Source: Loktanella sp. (GTDB taxonomy: Bacteria > Pseudomonadota > Alphaproteobacteria > Rhodobacterales > Rhodobacteraceae). Taken from it: 43,611 bases of DNA. Below are positions 35,386-43,286 of this stretch, one piece after another; position 1 is the stretch's first letter, and the number at the start of each line of letters is the position of its first letter. The position numbers and the translations under genes were made by a program. The notes under the pieces are model-generated. The model saw nothing but the letters and a program-made list of their open reading frames with translations, had not been told where the DNA came from and made no database searches. The stretch spans positions 1 through 43,611 of the forward strand of contig JAGXIQ010000014.1 of NCBI GenBank assembly GCA_024635625.1, written 5' to 3'.

Positions 35386-36636
35386 TCAGGTCTTGCGTGT
35401 CTTGCGCGCACTTTCGGGTCCGTGAGGATGCTGAGCGTGCGGATAGACCGGGTGGGCGTGATCGTGAGGATGATCATGCCCGTGGTCGTGATGATGATGT
35501 CCATGGTCGTGATGGTGGTCGTGACCATGATCGTGGCTGTGCGGCTCACCATGGGTGTGGACTTGCTGGGCTTCCAGCCGGCATAGACCCGTACAAAAGG
35601 TATCGCAAAGCGCGCAGTCAGCGACGTTGGACCCCGGCGCATTAGCACCCTGCCCCTCGACATGATGGTGGTGGCTTTCTTGCACCGCACCGACTTCGCC
35701 CTCGAAACCCAGTACTTGAGTGCGATATTTACACATGACGCACAGCGCCGGGGGCGTGTCGCCAAAGGCGGGGTGGTTGCGGTCGGTCGCGCTGATCTCG
35801 CGGGATTCTCCGTTTGCCATGGCCAGCACTTGATCGCGGTAACCGCAGATGCCGCAGTTCGGCGGCGGGTTCGCCCCGGCCTGCTCGGTGATCCGCTCGG
35901 CAAAGGTTGCCAGAACCTTGGGATGATCACCCAAATAGCCTGCCTTGACGAATTGGATGCCCGGATGCTCGGCCGCAACACGGTCGGTAAAGCCATAAAT
36001 GCGGTCGATCAGTATGCCCGAGAACAGAAAATACGGGAATACGATGACACGCTTATAGGGCAGCAGCGCCACATGTTGCAGACATGGCTCCACCAGTGGA
36101 AAGGTCACGCCGGAATAGCCAACTTCGTGCCAGCCAAATCCCATACCTTCGGCCACCATGCGCGCGATCTTGGCGACGTTGCCGTTGGCGTCTGGATCCG
36201 ATGCACCGCGTCCAATAACGACAAGGCAAGTTTCTGACAGTGGCAGCGGACCGTGCTTAATGTTGGCCCGTTCCACCGCCTCGGTCACGCGGCCAGCTGC
36301 GGCCGCGATCATCTTAGGGTCGACCCCTAGTTCGCGGCCATAGTTTACTTTAATCCCGTGCTGCGCAGCGTAGGTGTTCAGCACAGTAGGAATATCGTTC
36401 TTGGCGTGCATCGCGGCGAACAGCATGCCGGGCACTGCTAGAATTCGGTCGCATCCCGCGTCGCGCAGTCGGTCCAAGCCGTCGCGAATTACCGGGTTCG
36501 CAAATTCAAGGTAGCCGTAGTCAACCAGCCAGTCGTCAGGCAGGAACGCGGGTAACTTTTGCGCCAGCGTGGCAAATTCGTCCACCGCCGACTGACTGCG
36601 CGACCCGTGGCCGCAAATCATCACACCGGTTTTCAT
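35386..36636 (-). CDS. cbiX: Long-form sirohydrochlorin cobaltochelatase with His-rich tail
   Basis: CbiX inserts Co2+ into sirohydrochlorin at the start of the anaerobic (cobalt-early) pathway. The 416 residues hold a CbiX/SirB-type chelatase domain duplicated to about residue 270 (GVMICGHGSRSQSA with His10 as metal ligand; VVIGRGASDPDANG in the second half). Three Cys pairs follow (CGIC, CVMC, CALC...CTGLC), which could hold an Fe-S cluster as in the Bacillus megaterium long CbiX. The C-terminal 60 residues are extremely rich in His and Asp, a likely cobalt store or sensor. It overlaps the upstream small gene by four bases (ATGA). CobNST, the late chelatase of the aerobic route, is not in the window. 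Confidence 0.92.
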   Translation of the reverse strand: MKTGVMICGHGSRSQSAVDEFATLAQKLPAFLPDDWLVDYGYLEFANPVIRDGLDRLRDAGCDRILAVPGMLFAAMHAKNDIPTVLNTYAAQHGIKVNYGRELGVDPKMIAAAAGRVTEAVERANIKHGPLPLSETCLVVIGRGASDPDANGNVAKIARMVAEGMGFGWHEVGYSGVTFPLVEPCLQHVALLPYKRVIVFPYFLFSGILIDRIYGFTDRVAAEHPGIQFVKAGYLGDHPKVLATFAERITEQAGANPPPNCGICGYRDQVLAMANGESREISATDRNHPAFGDTPPALCVMCKYRTQVLGFEGEVGAVQESHHHHVEGQGANAPGSNVADCALCDTFCTGLCRLEAQQVHTHGEPHSHDHGHDHHHDHGHHHHDHGHDHPHDHAHPVYPHAQHPHGPESARKTRKT

Positions 36637-36836
36637 GCGGCTTGCTCCTCGGGCTGGAGTTCAGATTTTGCCTTGGCCTTGAGCCCCTTAAGCGCGCCCA
36701 GCGCTATGGCGATCCCGGCAGCCCCCAGCGCTATACCAGCAACCCAGTGATTGTGACCCGCCGCATCGACCAGATGGCCGGGATGAGCGGCAGCCGTAGT
36801 GCCGGTGAGGATCAGGATGGCGGTCAGCAGGCGCAT
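36633..36836 (-). CDS. Small membrane protein with His-containing loop (DUF6732-like)
   Basis: A 67-residue protein that starts the cobalamin operon. It has a signal-like N-terminus (MRLLTAILILTGTTAAA), a short periplasmic HPGHLVDAAGHNHWVAG stretch with four His, one more hydrophobic helix and an acidic cytoplasmic tail. This resembles small proteins found next to cbiX in Rhodobacteraceae (DUF6732 in databases, named from memory). Position in the operon and its His cluster suggest cobalt uptake or delivery to CbiX, which is inference. GGAG lies six bases before the ATG. The stop overlaps the cbiX start (ATGA). Confidence 0.7.
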   Translation of the reverse strand: MRLLTAILILTGTTAAAHPGHLVDAAGHNHWVAGIALGAAGIAIALGALKGLKAKAKSELQPEEQAA

Positions 36837-37007
36837 GGCAGTCTCCGGGCGTGAGTATGAGGCGCAGAGCTTGCGTGTGGACGACGTGGCTTCCGGGTCC
36901 CCGTCAGGGTCGACCAGTCTGCCACCAACCGCTCTGGCCCCGAAAGGGCTTCGTCAGCCTGCGGTATAGAGGCAGGCTGGCGCGGGGGCAAACGGATAAG
37001 AGGCCGA

Positions 37008-37808
37008 TTAAAACGCGAGCACGCGGTCGGGTGTGATGCGATAGACCGTATCCGCCAAACCGTTTGCCGTCATGAAACGCACCAAGGATCCAAAGGTGGC
37101 TGTCTTGACGACCGGGCCATGATCCGCAGTCGTCAACGCAGGCACGGCAAATCCCGCGAGACCACGCTTCACCGCGTCCAAAAGGATCGTCTGTGGCTCG
37201 AAATAGGCCGCTATGTTGGCCTTGATCTGCGCAATGTTGTCTGTGCCATAGATGCTGGCCATCACCACATCCAGCGTATGTTCCGTGCAATTCTGGAACT
37301 GAGAGGTTCGTGGATTCGCAAGCACGGCATAAACAGGGTTGTGCAGCCGGGCGTAGCTCGGACTGGCGATCACCTTCAGCAGCTTGTCCTGCAACCGTGC
37401 GTCGGGGATGATAATACCAGCATCAAGACGATACGCTGCCGCAAAGAAATCAAACGGCTGATCCTGCACCAAGTCACTGTGTCCGCCGTCGCCCGTCCGC
37501 TGATAGAGGTTGTAGACCCGGTATCCCGTACCGATCTGTCCGTCAGCCTGCGTGATGGAGGAATAGACCCAGAACGCCACGTGCGTGAACGTCACGCCTT
37601 GCGGCAACTGCGCCGGATCGCGCCCCATGCGCGCAACGATAGCCACCCGCACACCACGGGCAGCAAGATCAAGCTGCACCCGGTTTGCAAAGGTCGCAAC
37701 CTCTGCCGCAGGCAGCACCGGTCCGCCGGCGCGGCTGCTGCCCGCCGCCGCAGGTCCGACGGTCTGGAAGATCAGAATCGCAGTCAGCAAGATGATGAAA
37801 ATACGCAT
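37008..37808 (-). CDS. DUF2145 family secreted protein
   Basis: A 266-residue protein with a signal peptide (about 1-22, ending PAAAG) and a DUF2145 domain. Motifs visible are EVATFANRVQLDLAARGVRVAIVARMGRD, GVTFTHVAFWVYSS, GYRVYNLYQRTGDGGHSDLVQDQPFDFFAAAY, and a conserved QNCTEHTLDVVMASIYG with a Cys and His. The pattern Cys...His is reminiscent of transpeptidase- or NlpC-like folds, but no activity is established. It lies 21 bases behind the small lipoprotein gene in the same operon, the usual pairing for this family. Expected in the periplasm. Confidence 0.83.
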   Translation of the reverse strand: MRIFIILLTAILIFQTVGPAAAGSSRAGGPVLPAAEVATFANRVQLDLAARGVRVAIVARMGRDPAQLPQGVTFTHVAFWVYSSITQADGQIGTGYRVYNLYQRTGDGGHSDLVQDQPFDFFAAAYRLDAGIIIPDARLQDKLLKVIASPSYARLHNPVYAVLANPRTSQFQNCTEHTLDVVMASIYGTDNIAQIKANIAAYFEPQTILLDAVKRGLAGFAVPALTTADHGPVVKTATFGSLVRFMTANGLADTVYRITPDRVLAF

Positions 37809-37829
37809 TTGACACAGTCCCCTATTTGT

Positions 37830-38135
37830 TCAGTTCAATTTTGGCGGGCCATCGGCCGCGATAGTTCCAGTTGCCAAGGTCGGGCCACCAGAGCCTTGGC
37901 TCAGGGCCGCCTCGCCCGAATCGACAAGCGCCGCGCCAGTCACGGCCAGCGTCGACCCTGTGACGATCAATGGCACTGCAATTGCTGATGCGCCGCCGGT
38001 CAAGACAGCGGCGGACCCGTGACCGGCTGCTTGTGCGCTGTGATCCACGGATTGACCGGCGTGGTGCGCACTTGGTGTATCGCAACCTGCCAGCATCGCA
38101 CCCGCAGCCAAGCAAAGAGGGAAAAACAATTTCAT
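37830..38135 (-). CDS. Small lipoprotein partner of DUF2145
   Basis: A 101-residue predicted lipoprotein with lipobox LAGC (Cys18) after MKLFFPLCLAAGAML. The mature protein has a His-containing N-terminal stretch (HHAGQSVDHSAQAAGHGS) and one hydrophobic segment (AVPLIVTGSTLAVTGAALV), then a Gly/Pro-rich tail. No family is recognised. GGAGAC precedes the ATG. It is the first gene of a two-gene operon with the DUF2145 gene. The nearer of the two palindromes (38154-38170) lies 18 bases upstream of its start, in the promoter region. Confidence 0.75.
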   Translation of the reverse strand: MKLFFPLCLAAGAMLAGCDTPSAHHAGQSVDHSAQAAGHGSAAVLTGGASAIAVPLIVTGSTLAVTGAALVDSGEAALSQGSGGPTLATGTIAADGPPKLN

Positions 38136-38153
38136 CGAAGTCTCCGATAATTA

Positions 38154-38170
38154 TTTGAACATCGTTCAAA
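38154..38170. promoter_or_regulatory. TetR-like operator, copy 1
   Basis: A perfect palindrome with arms TTTGAAC and GTTCAAA around ATC. It lies 18 bases upstream of the lipoprotein start. A second copy, in inverted orientation, lies 54 bases away (centre to centre), about five helical turns. The symmetry and length fit a TetR-family dimer; no TetR gene is in the window. Confidence 0.68.
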
Positions 38171-38208
38171 AATAGCTAAGCCGGACCACCAGGCCTGCCA
38201 GCAGATTT

Positions 38209-38225
38209 ATGAACGATGTTCAAAA
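38209..38225. promoter_or_regulatory. TetR-like operator, copy 2
   Basis: Arms TGAAC and GTTCA around GAT; read on the minus strand the core TGAACATCGTTCA is identical to copy 1, with flanking TTT partly retained. It lies about 105 bases before the glutathionyl-hydroquinone reductase start and between the two divergent transcription units, so both could be controlled by one regulator. Confidence 0.65.
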
Positions 38226-38329
38226 TCAATAAGCCGCGCACCTGTGCACGGTGTCTGCGCGCCTGCCCCTAATGTGCAAGGCGCGGATCGGCCCTATGTG
38301 TGTCAGAGTATATTGAGAGGAGACATGTG

Positions 38330-39316
38330 ATGGGCCTGCTGGTCGACGGACAATGGCAAGACAAATGGTATGACACCAGGGACTCTGGCGGAAAATTCGA
38401 ACGGGACGAGGCAAGCTTTCGCAACTGGATCACCGCCGATGGCAGTGCCGGGCCGTCAGGCGACGCAGGCTTCAAGGCCGAATCTGGACGCTATCATATG
38501 TACGTCAGCTACGCCTGCCCATGGGCGCACCGGGCGTTAGCGTTTCGCATGCTAAAGGGGCTAAGCGAACATATCACGGTCTCTGTTGTCCACCCCGAGA
38601 TGTTGTCCGAAGGCTGGACATTGGCCGACGACTACCCCGGTGCGACTGGCGATGATCTGTTTGGCGTTGACTATCTGCGACAAGTGTACCTGAAAGACAC
38701 GCCCAACATGACCGGCCACGTCACGGTTCCGCTACTTTGGGACAAGGCCAAAGGATGCATCGTTTCCAACGAAAGCTCTGAGATTATCCGGATGTTCAAT
38801 TCGGCTTTCAACGACATGACTGGCAATATCGACGACTACTGGCCTCAAGACCTGCGCGACGCCATCGAACCGGTCAACGACCGCATTTATCACACCGTAA
38901 ATAATGGCGTTTACAAAGCCGGGTTTGCGACGACACAGTCAGCCTACGACCATGCGGTCTATCCGCTTTTTGAAAGCCTCGATTGGTTGGAAGACATCCT
39001 GTCGCGCAAACGCTATTTGATGGGCGACAAGATCACAGAAGCCGACTGGCGCCTGTGGACGACGCTGATGCGGTTCGACAACGTCTACCACACCCATTTT
39101 AAGTGCAATCGCCAGTTCATCCGCGACTACCCGAACCTGTGGGGGTTCACCCGAGAGCTTTATCAGTGGCAAACCCCAGACGGACCGATGGCAGATACAG
39201 TGAACATGGATCACATCGTGCGGCATTATCATTACAGCCACGAGACGGTGAACCCGTACCGCATCATCCCGATCAATCCGTGGCCTGATTTTGATTTAGC
39301 GCACGGCCGCGGCTGA
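38330..39316 (+). CDS. Glutathionyl-hydroquinone reductase (Xi-class GST)
   Basis: A 328-residue Xi-class glutathione S-transferase that reduces glutathionyl-hydroquinones to hydroquinones using glutathione. The catalytic Cys is in SYACPWAHRA, with the GST N-terminal fold to about residue 160 (VPLLWDKAKGCIVSNESSEII) and the helical C-terminal domain with Tyr residues (YDHAVYPLFESLDWLEDIL, LMGDKITEADWRLWTTLMRFD, HETVNPYRIIPINPW). GGAG lies about ten bases before the ATG at 38330. It is divergent from the lipoprotein operon across two TetR-like palindromes, which fits control by quinone-like compounds. The stop overlaps the receiver pseudogene by 21 bases on the other strand. Confidence 0.92.
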   Translation: MGLLVDGQWQDKWYDTRDSGGKFERDEASFRNWITADGSAGPSGDAGFKAESGRYHMYVSYACPWAHRALAFRMLKGLSEHITVSVVHPEMLSEGWTLADDYPGATGDDLFGVDYLRQVYLKDTPNMTGHVTVPLLWDKAKGCIVSNESSEIIRMFNSAFNDMTGNIDDYWPQDLRDAIEPVNDRIYHTVNNGVYKAGFATTQSAYDHAVYPLFESLDWLEDILSRKRYLMGDKITEADWRLWTTLMRFDNVYHTHFKCNRQFIRDYPNLWGFTRELYQWQTPDGPMADTVNMDHIVRHYHYSHETVNPYRIIPINPWPDFDLAHGRG

Positions 39317-39712
39317 ACGCGCACCGTAATGCGAAATGATCGCCGCCAGTTCCTCTGGCGGCGTTCCACGACGCAGCATCAGACGGGCCGTGGCGCTGTG
39401 GGAAAATATAGAACCATCAGAGAAAAAGCTGGTGTCCGTAACGCAGATCACATTGGCTTGCGGCTGACGGAACGCGGCAATATCAGCGACGGTCAACCCG
39501 TTGCCCTGCGCCAACATGATATCGAGCACGATGACATTGAACGTCTGTTCGCCCAGAAGTTCAAAGGCATCGTCTGCATTGTCGCAAAGGGTCACATTGG
39601 CACCAAGTCACGCTACATGCCGTTCCCACAATGCACCAAGATCTGAATTGCTTTGGACAATCAGAACGTTCACCGCAGGTGCGACGTCGGAAGTGGGCAA
39701 CGTGCGCGACAT
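39296..39712 (-). pseudogene. Response-regulator-like receiver gene broken by an in-frame TGA
   Basis: From the ATG at 39712 the frame encodes VNVLIVQSNSDLGALWERHVA, then a TGA at 39608-39610, then in the same frame LGANVTLCDNADDAFELLGEQTFNVIVLDIMLAQGNG and the rest of a receiver domain to 39296. Joined, this is a 138-codon response-regulator domain: the phospho-acceptor Asp is in VLDIML, while the first acidic pair is replaced by VQSNSD. The TGA probably arose from an Arg codon (CGA), as the sequence before and after it joins naturally. A GTG at 39595 could restart translation of the C-terminal part only. No output domain and no kinase gene are nearby. A sequencing error is the other explanation. 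Confidence 0.8.
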
Positions 39713-39860
39713 AAATTTCAATTTATGCCATGTTCCTGAAAAAAGACAGCCGTATCGTTTATCTAGTACACGACTGGCCGCTTACCGCCAGTCTCTGGCT
39801 TGTATCGTCTTCTGAAATCCGGTTGAAACGACCAAAGACTGGCACAAGGCTCCATTCACC

Positions 39861-40253
39861 ATGACTACATGGATCACGATCTGCGACACCTGCAAGCGCG
39901 ACGGTTGGGATTTGACCGGTGCGCAGACGACTGACGGCGAATCCCTCGCTTCTCTGATCGAGGCAGAGGCCAAAGACGCACCCGGTGTACGCACCCGCCG
40001 CGTCGCATGCTTGATGGGCTGCAAGACCGGATGCAACGTCGCCGTGCAGGCCCATGGCAAACTTTGCTACACCCTTGGCAACTTTAGCCCGGATACAGAC
40101 TCTGCCACCGGGATCGTGGGCTATGCTACCCTGCACGCGGCCTCTGCCAGCGGGCAAGTGCCCTATCGCGACTGGCCGCAAGCGATCAAAGGCCATTTCG
40201 TCACCCGCCATCCACCGCTGCCGGATGCTGATCCGGAAACGGACGCCGCATGA
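39861..40253 (+). CDS. DUF1636 Cys-rich metal-binding protein
   Basis: A 130-residue soluble protein of the DUF1636 family (metal-binding proteins found with cobalamin genes). It begins TTWITICDTCKRDGWDL, with CDTC, and has a second Cys group in RRVACLMGCKTGCNVAVQAHGKLCYT, together resembling a thioredoxin-fold 2Fe-2S or zinc-binding site. Its TGA overlaps the start of cobC (ATGA), so they are cotranslated. A role in cobalt or redox handling for cobalamin synthesis is inferred from position. No signal peptide is present. Confidence 0.85.
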   Translation: MTTWITICDTCKRDGWDLTGAQTTDGESLASLIEAEAKDAPGVRTRRVACLMGCKTGCNVAVQAHGKLCYTLGNFSPDTDSATGIVGYATLHAASASGQVPYRDWPQAIKGHFVTRHPPLPDADPETDAA

Positions 40254-41185
40254 AGCCGCCTCGGGACCACGGTGGCGGTCTGGACGCTGCCATTGCCACG
40301 TTCGGCGGGAAACGCGCCGACTGGCTGGACTTGTCGACCGGAATAAATCCGATCCCCTATCCGATGCCCAGCATGCCCGACGCCGCGTGGACCGCACTGC
40401 CGGATCGGGACGCTTTGGCAACCTTAATCCAGCGTGCCCGCGCCTTTTGGAACGTGCCGGCCGGTGCTGCGGTCCTTGCCGTCCCCGGCGCGTCTGCCGC
40501 CATCGCACAACTGCCTCGTCTACGCGACGCCGGGCGCGTGGCTATCCCCGGCCCCACGTACAACGAACACGGCGCCGCATTCCGCGCCGCTGGCTGGACA
40601 CTGGACGATAATGCCCGCGACGCGATGGTCGCTGTCCATCCCAACAACCCCGATGGCATGATGTGGGAGGCCGAAAGTCTGACCGCCCCATTCACAATCA
40701 TCGATGAAAGCTTCTGCGACGTAGTACCCGCTGCCTCGCTGATCCGCCTAGCAGCCAGACCCGGCACTGTTGTGCTGAAAAGCTTTGGCAAGTTCTGGGG
40801 CCTTGCAGGCCTGCGCCTTGGCTTTGTCATCGGTGATCCTACGATTATCGCCGATCTTGCAGAAGCACTTGGTCCTTGGCCTGTGTCCGGTCCTGCCCTC
40901 GCCATCGGGGCAGAGGCACTGGCAGATCCGCAATGGGCTGACGAGACCTGCGAACGCCTAACCATGGATGCCGCCCGCCTCGACGCGCTGATTATAGCGC
41001 AGGGCGCACTGGTCATAGGTGGCACCACGCTCTTCCGCCTTTATCAGGTTGAAGACGCCGCAGCTGCCCAAACCCACCTTGCCCGTCACCGCATATGGAG
41101 CCGGGTTTTCCCCTACGCTGCGAATTGGCTGCGCCTTGGCATGCCGCCGCCCGACCGTTGGGCGCAAGTGGAAGGCGTGTTTTGA
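40250..41185 (+). CDS. cobC: Threonine-phosphate decarboxylase-like protein (CobC/CobD)
   Basis: A 311-residue fold type I PLP enzyme that decarboxylates L-threonine O-3-phosphate to (R)-1-amino-2-propanol O-phosphate, the linker of the cobalamin nucleotide loop (called CobC in Pseudomonas and CobD in Salmonella). It starts with the family N-terminus HGGGLDAAIATFGG, DLSTGINPIPYP, then PGASAAIAQLPRL, GPTYNEHGAAF, VHPNNPDG, IIDESFCDV and the Schiff-base Lys in LKSFGKFWGLAGLRLGF. It overlaps DUF1636 and the next gene cbiB by four bases each. Slightly shorter than Salmonella CobD (364). Confidence 0.92.
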   Translation: MKPPRDHGGGLDAAIATFGGKRADWLDLSTGINPIPYPMPSMPDAAWTALPDRDALATLIQRARAFWNVPAGAAVLAVPGASAAIAQLPRLRDAGRVAIPGPTYNEHGAAFRAAGWTLDDNARDAMVAVHPNNPDGMMWEAESLTAPFTIIDESFCDVVPAASLIRLAARPGTVVLKSFGKFWGLAGLRLGFVIGDPTIIADLAEALGPWPVSGPALAIGAEALADPQWADETCERLTMDAARLDALIIAQGALVIGGTTLFRLYQVEDAAAAQTHLARHRIWSRVFPYAANWLRLGMPPPDRWAQVEGVF

Positions 41186-42081
41186 CCCTGATATTGGGCC
41201 TCCTGCTGGACGCCCTGCTGGGAGAGCCGCGCTGGCTATGGTCACGTATGTCCCACCCTGCCGTCCTCATGGGCCGCGCTGTCGGCTGGATCGATACACG
41301 CGCCAACCACGGCACCAATCGAAGGGCAAAGGGTACGATTACCTTCGCGCTACTCTGCCTTGCCTTCGTTGGCCTCGGGTTCGCCCTTGCCGCACTTCCC
41401 GGCCATGTGATCGACGTCATCGTGTTGGCGATCCTGCTGGCACAGCGCAGCCTTGTGGATCACGTCGGCCTTGTTGCCACTGCCCTGCGCCAGTCGCTAT
41501 CTGCTGGCCGCACAGCTGTTGCCCAGATCGTCGGGCGTGAAACGAAAAACCTTGATGAACCCGCCATTGCCCGCGCCGCCATCGAATCCGCAGCCGAGAA
41601 TTTGTCCGATGGGATCATTGCCCCGGCCTTCTGGTTTGCTGTCGCGGGCTTGCCCGGCTTGTTGCTTTACAAGATCACCAACACAGCCGATTCCATGATC
41701 GGCTACCGCACAGCTAAATACGAAGAATTCGGCTGGGCGGCTGCCCGGTTCGACGACCTGCTGAACCTGATCCCTGCCCGCCAGACCGCACTGCTGATCT
41801 GGCTGACCAGCCCAAAACGCGCTGCCCTGCCCGCAATCATGACAGAGGCCCCCCGCCACCGTTCTCCCAACGCGGGTTGGCCAGAAGCCGCAATGGCGCA
41901 GGTTTTGGGTATCGCACTATCAGGGCCGCGCATCTACGACGGGCAATCCCGCGATTATCCTTTCGTGAACGCGGCAGGCCGTCGCATGATTGGCCCCGCC
42001 GACATCGAAAACGCCTGCACAGTCCTGTGGCGCACATGGGCACTGGTGCTTTTCGCCGCCTTGGTTGTGACCCTGTTCTAA
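41182..42081 (+). CDS. cbiB: Adenosylcobinamide-phosphate synthase
   Basis: CbiB (CobD in Pseudomonas) is an integral membrane protein that joins the aminopropanol linker to adenosylcobyric acid. I place the start at a TTG at 41182, which overlaps the cobC stop as TTGA and has GGAAGG six bases upstream; the frame before it is not conserved. The product (299 residues) has LILGLLLDALLGEPRWLWSRMSHPAVLMGRAVGWID at the N-terminus, the ESAAENLSDGIIAPAFWFAVAGLPGLLLYKITNTADSMIGYR block near the middle and hydrophobic segments throughout. It completes the cobC-cbiB pair, consistent with a cobalamin-producing strain. Confidence 0.93.
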   Translation: MTLILGLLLDALLGEPRWLWSRMSHPAVLMGRAVGWIDTRANHGTNRRAKGTITFALLCLAFVGLGFALAALPGHVIDVIVLAILLAQRSLVDHVGLVATALRQSLSAGRTAVAQIVGRETKNLDEPAIARAAIESAAENLSDGIIAPAFWFAVAGLPGLLLYKITNTADSMIGYRTAKYEEFGWAAARFDDLLNLIPARQTALLIWLTSPKRAALPAIMTEAPRHRSPNAGWPEAAMAQVLGIALSGPRIYDGQSRDYPFVNAAGRRMIGPADIENACTVLWRTWALVLFAALVVTLF

Positions 42082-42131
42082 TTCGGGTCGCAGTCTGGCA
42101 GGTTGCCCGCAATCGCGAAAGGACCGACCTC

Positions 42132-43286
42132 ATGCGCCTCACAGCCCTTCTTCTGACCCTCGCCACGCCGCTAGCCGCACAAGACTGCGGCGCGCCCCTG
42201 CCCGTTTTTTTTGATGGATTAAAGGCAGAGGCCGCAGCCATGGGCATTTCCTCAGCCACAGCCGACGCTTTTCTGGCAGATGCGCAAATCGATCCTGCCG
42301 TCCTGCGCGCAGATCAGGCCCAAGGTGTTTTCCAACTCGACTTCGTGACATTCTCGCGCCGGTTGATCAGCGCCGCCCGTATCGAAAACGGTCAGGCCAT
42401 GTCCGCCCGCCACAATGACATCTTCAACAGGATTGAGGAACAATACGGCATTCCCCGTGGCGTTCTCCTTGCCTTTTGGGCGTTCGAAACGGATTACGGC
42501 GCGATCCAAGGCGATTTCAATACCCGCAACGCGCTGCTGACCCTCGCACACGATTGCCGTAGGCCAGAGCTTTTCCACCCTGAACTACTGGCCGCTATGC
42601 AACTTTTCGATCGCGGCGATTTCGACCTGAACACCACGGGCGCTTGGGCCGGCGAGATCGGTCAGGTCCAAATGCTGCCTCGCGACATCATCGCCCATGG
42701 TACCGACGGCGACGGCGACGGCCACATCAGCCTAAAAACCTCAGCCCCCGACGCGCTGATGTCCGGCGCAGCGCTGCTCTCTGCCTTGGGCTGGCGCCCG
42801 AACGAGCCTGCCCTGCAAGAAATCACCGTGCCCGATAATCTTGACTGGTCTCGCACGGGCCTGAATCACCCGCAGTCCACCGCTGAATGGGCCGCACTTG
42901 GTGTCACCACCCGCACAGGTGACTTTGCAGATCTTTCAGGTGCAGTGTTGCTGCCCATGGGTCGCAACGGCCCTGCCTTCATGGCCTACCCGAACTTCGA
43001 GGTCTACTTCGAGTGGAACCAAAGCCTGACATATGTGACGACAGCGGCCTATTTCGCCACACGCCTTGCTGGCGCGCCAATTTATGATGCCGGGGACGCC
43101 AACCCAGGTTTGTCAGGTGATCAGATGATCGCGCTGCAGAATAAGCTGGCGGCGCTTGGCTACGACGTTGGTGGAATCGACGGCATCCTTGGCGAAAAGA
43201 CCCGAGAGGCGGTGCAGAACGAACAGCAGCGCCTTGGCCTACCTGCGGATGCGTGGCCCACCACGGATCTTTTAAGACGCATGTAA
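42132..43286 (+). CDS. Lytic murein transglycosylase (MltB-type) with peptidoglycan-binding domain
   Basis: A 384-residue secreted enzyme that cleaves the glycan strand to 1,6-anhydromuropeptides. It starts with a signal peptide (MRLTALLLTLATPLAAQ) and an SLT_2 domain like MltB (about 20-310), with the catalytic Glu119 in AFWAFETDYGAIQG and the TGAWAGEIGQVQMLPRDIIAHG and YFEWNQSLTYVTTAAYFATRL segments. A PG_binding_1 domain (about 325-380, ALQNKLAALGYDVGGIDGILGEKTREAVQ) follows. AAAGGA lies nine bases before the ATG. It may be the last gene of the rightward cobalamin transcript or an independent unit, 50 bases behind cbiB. Confidence 0.92.
   Translation: MRLTALLLTLATPLAAQDCGAPLPVFFDGLKAEAAAMGISSATADAFLADAQIDPAVLRADQAQGVFQLDFVTFSRRLISAARIENGQAMSARHNDIFNRIEEQYGIPRGVLLAFWAFETDYGAIQGDFNTRNALLTLAHDCRRPELFHPELLAAMQLFDRGDFDLNTTGAWAGEIGQVQMLPRDIIAHGTDGDGDGHISLKTSAPDALMSGAALLSALGWRPNEPALQEITVPDNLDWSRTGLNHPQSTAEWAALGVTTRTGDFADLSGAVLLPMGRNGPAFMAYPNFEVYFEWNQSLTYVTTAAYFATRLAGAPIYDAGDANPGLSGDQMIALQNKLAALGYDVGGIDGILGEKTREAVQNEQQRLGLPADAWPTTDLLRRM

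Noticed and set aside
36841-36850. GGAGACTGCC resembling a cobalamin riboswitch B12 box before the cobalamin operon
   Set aside because: GGAGAC is the common ribosome binding site in this window (also before PCuAC, yejA and the small lipoprotein), and the other riboswitch boxes are absent by eye.
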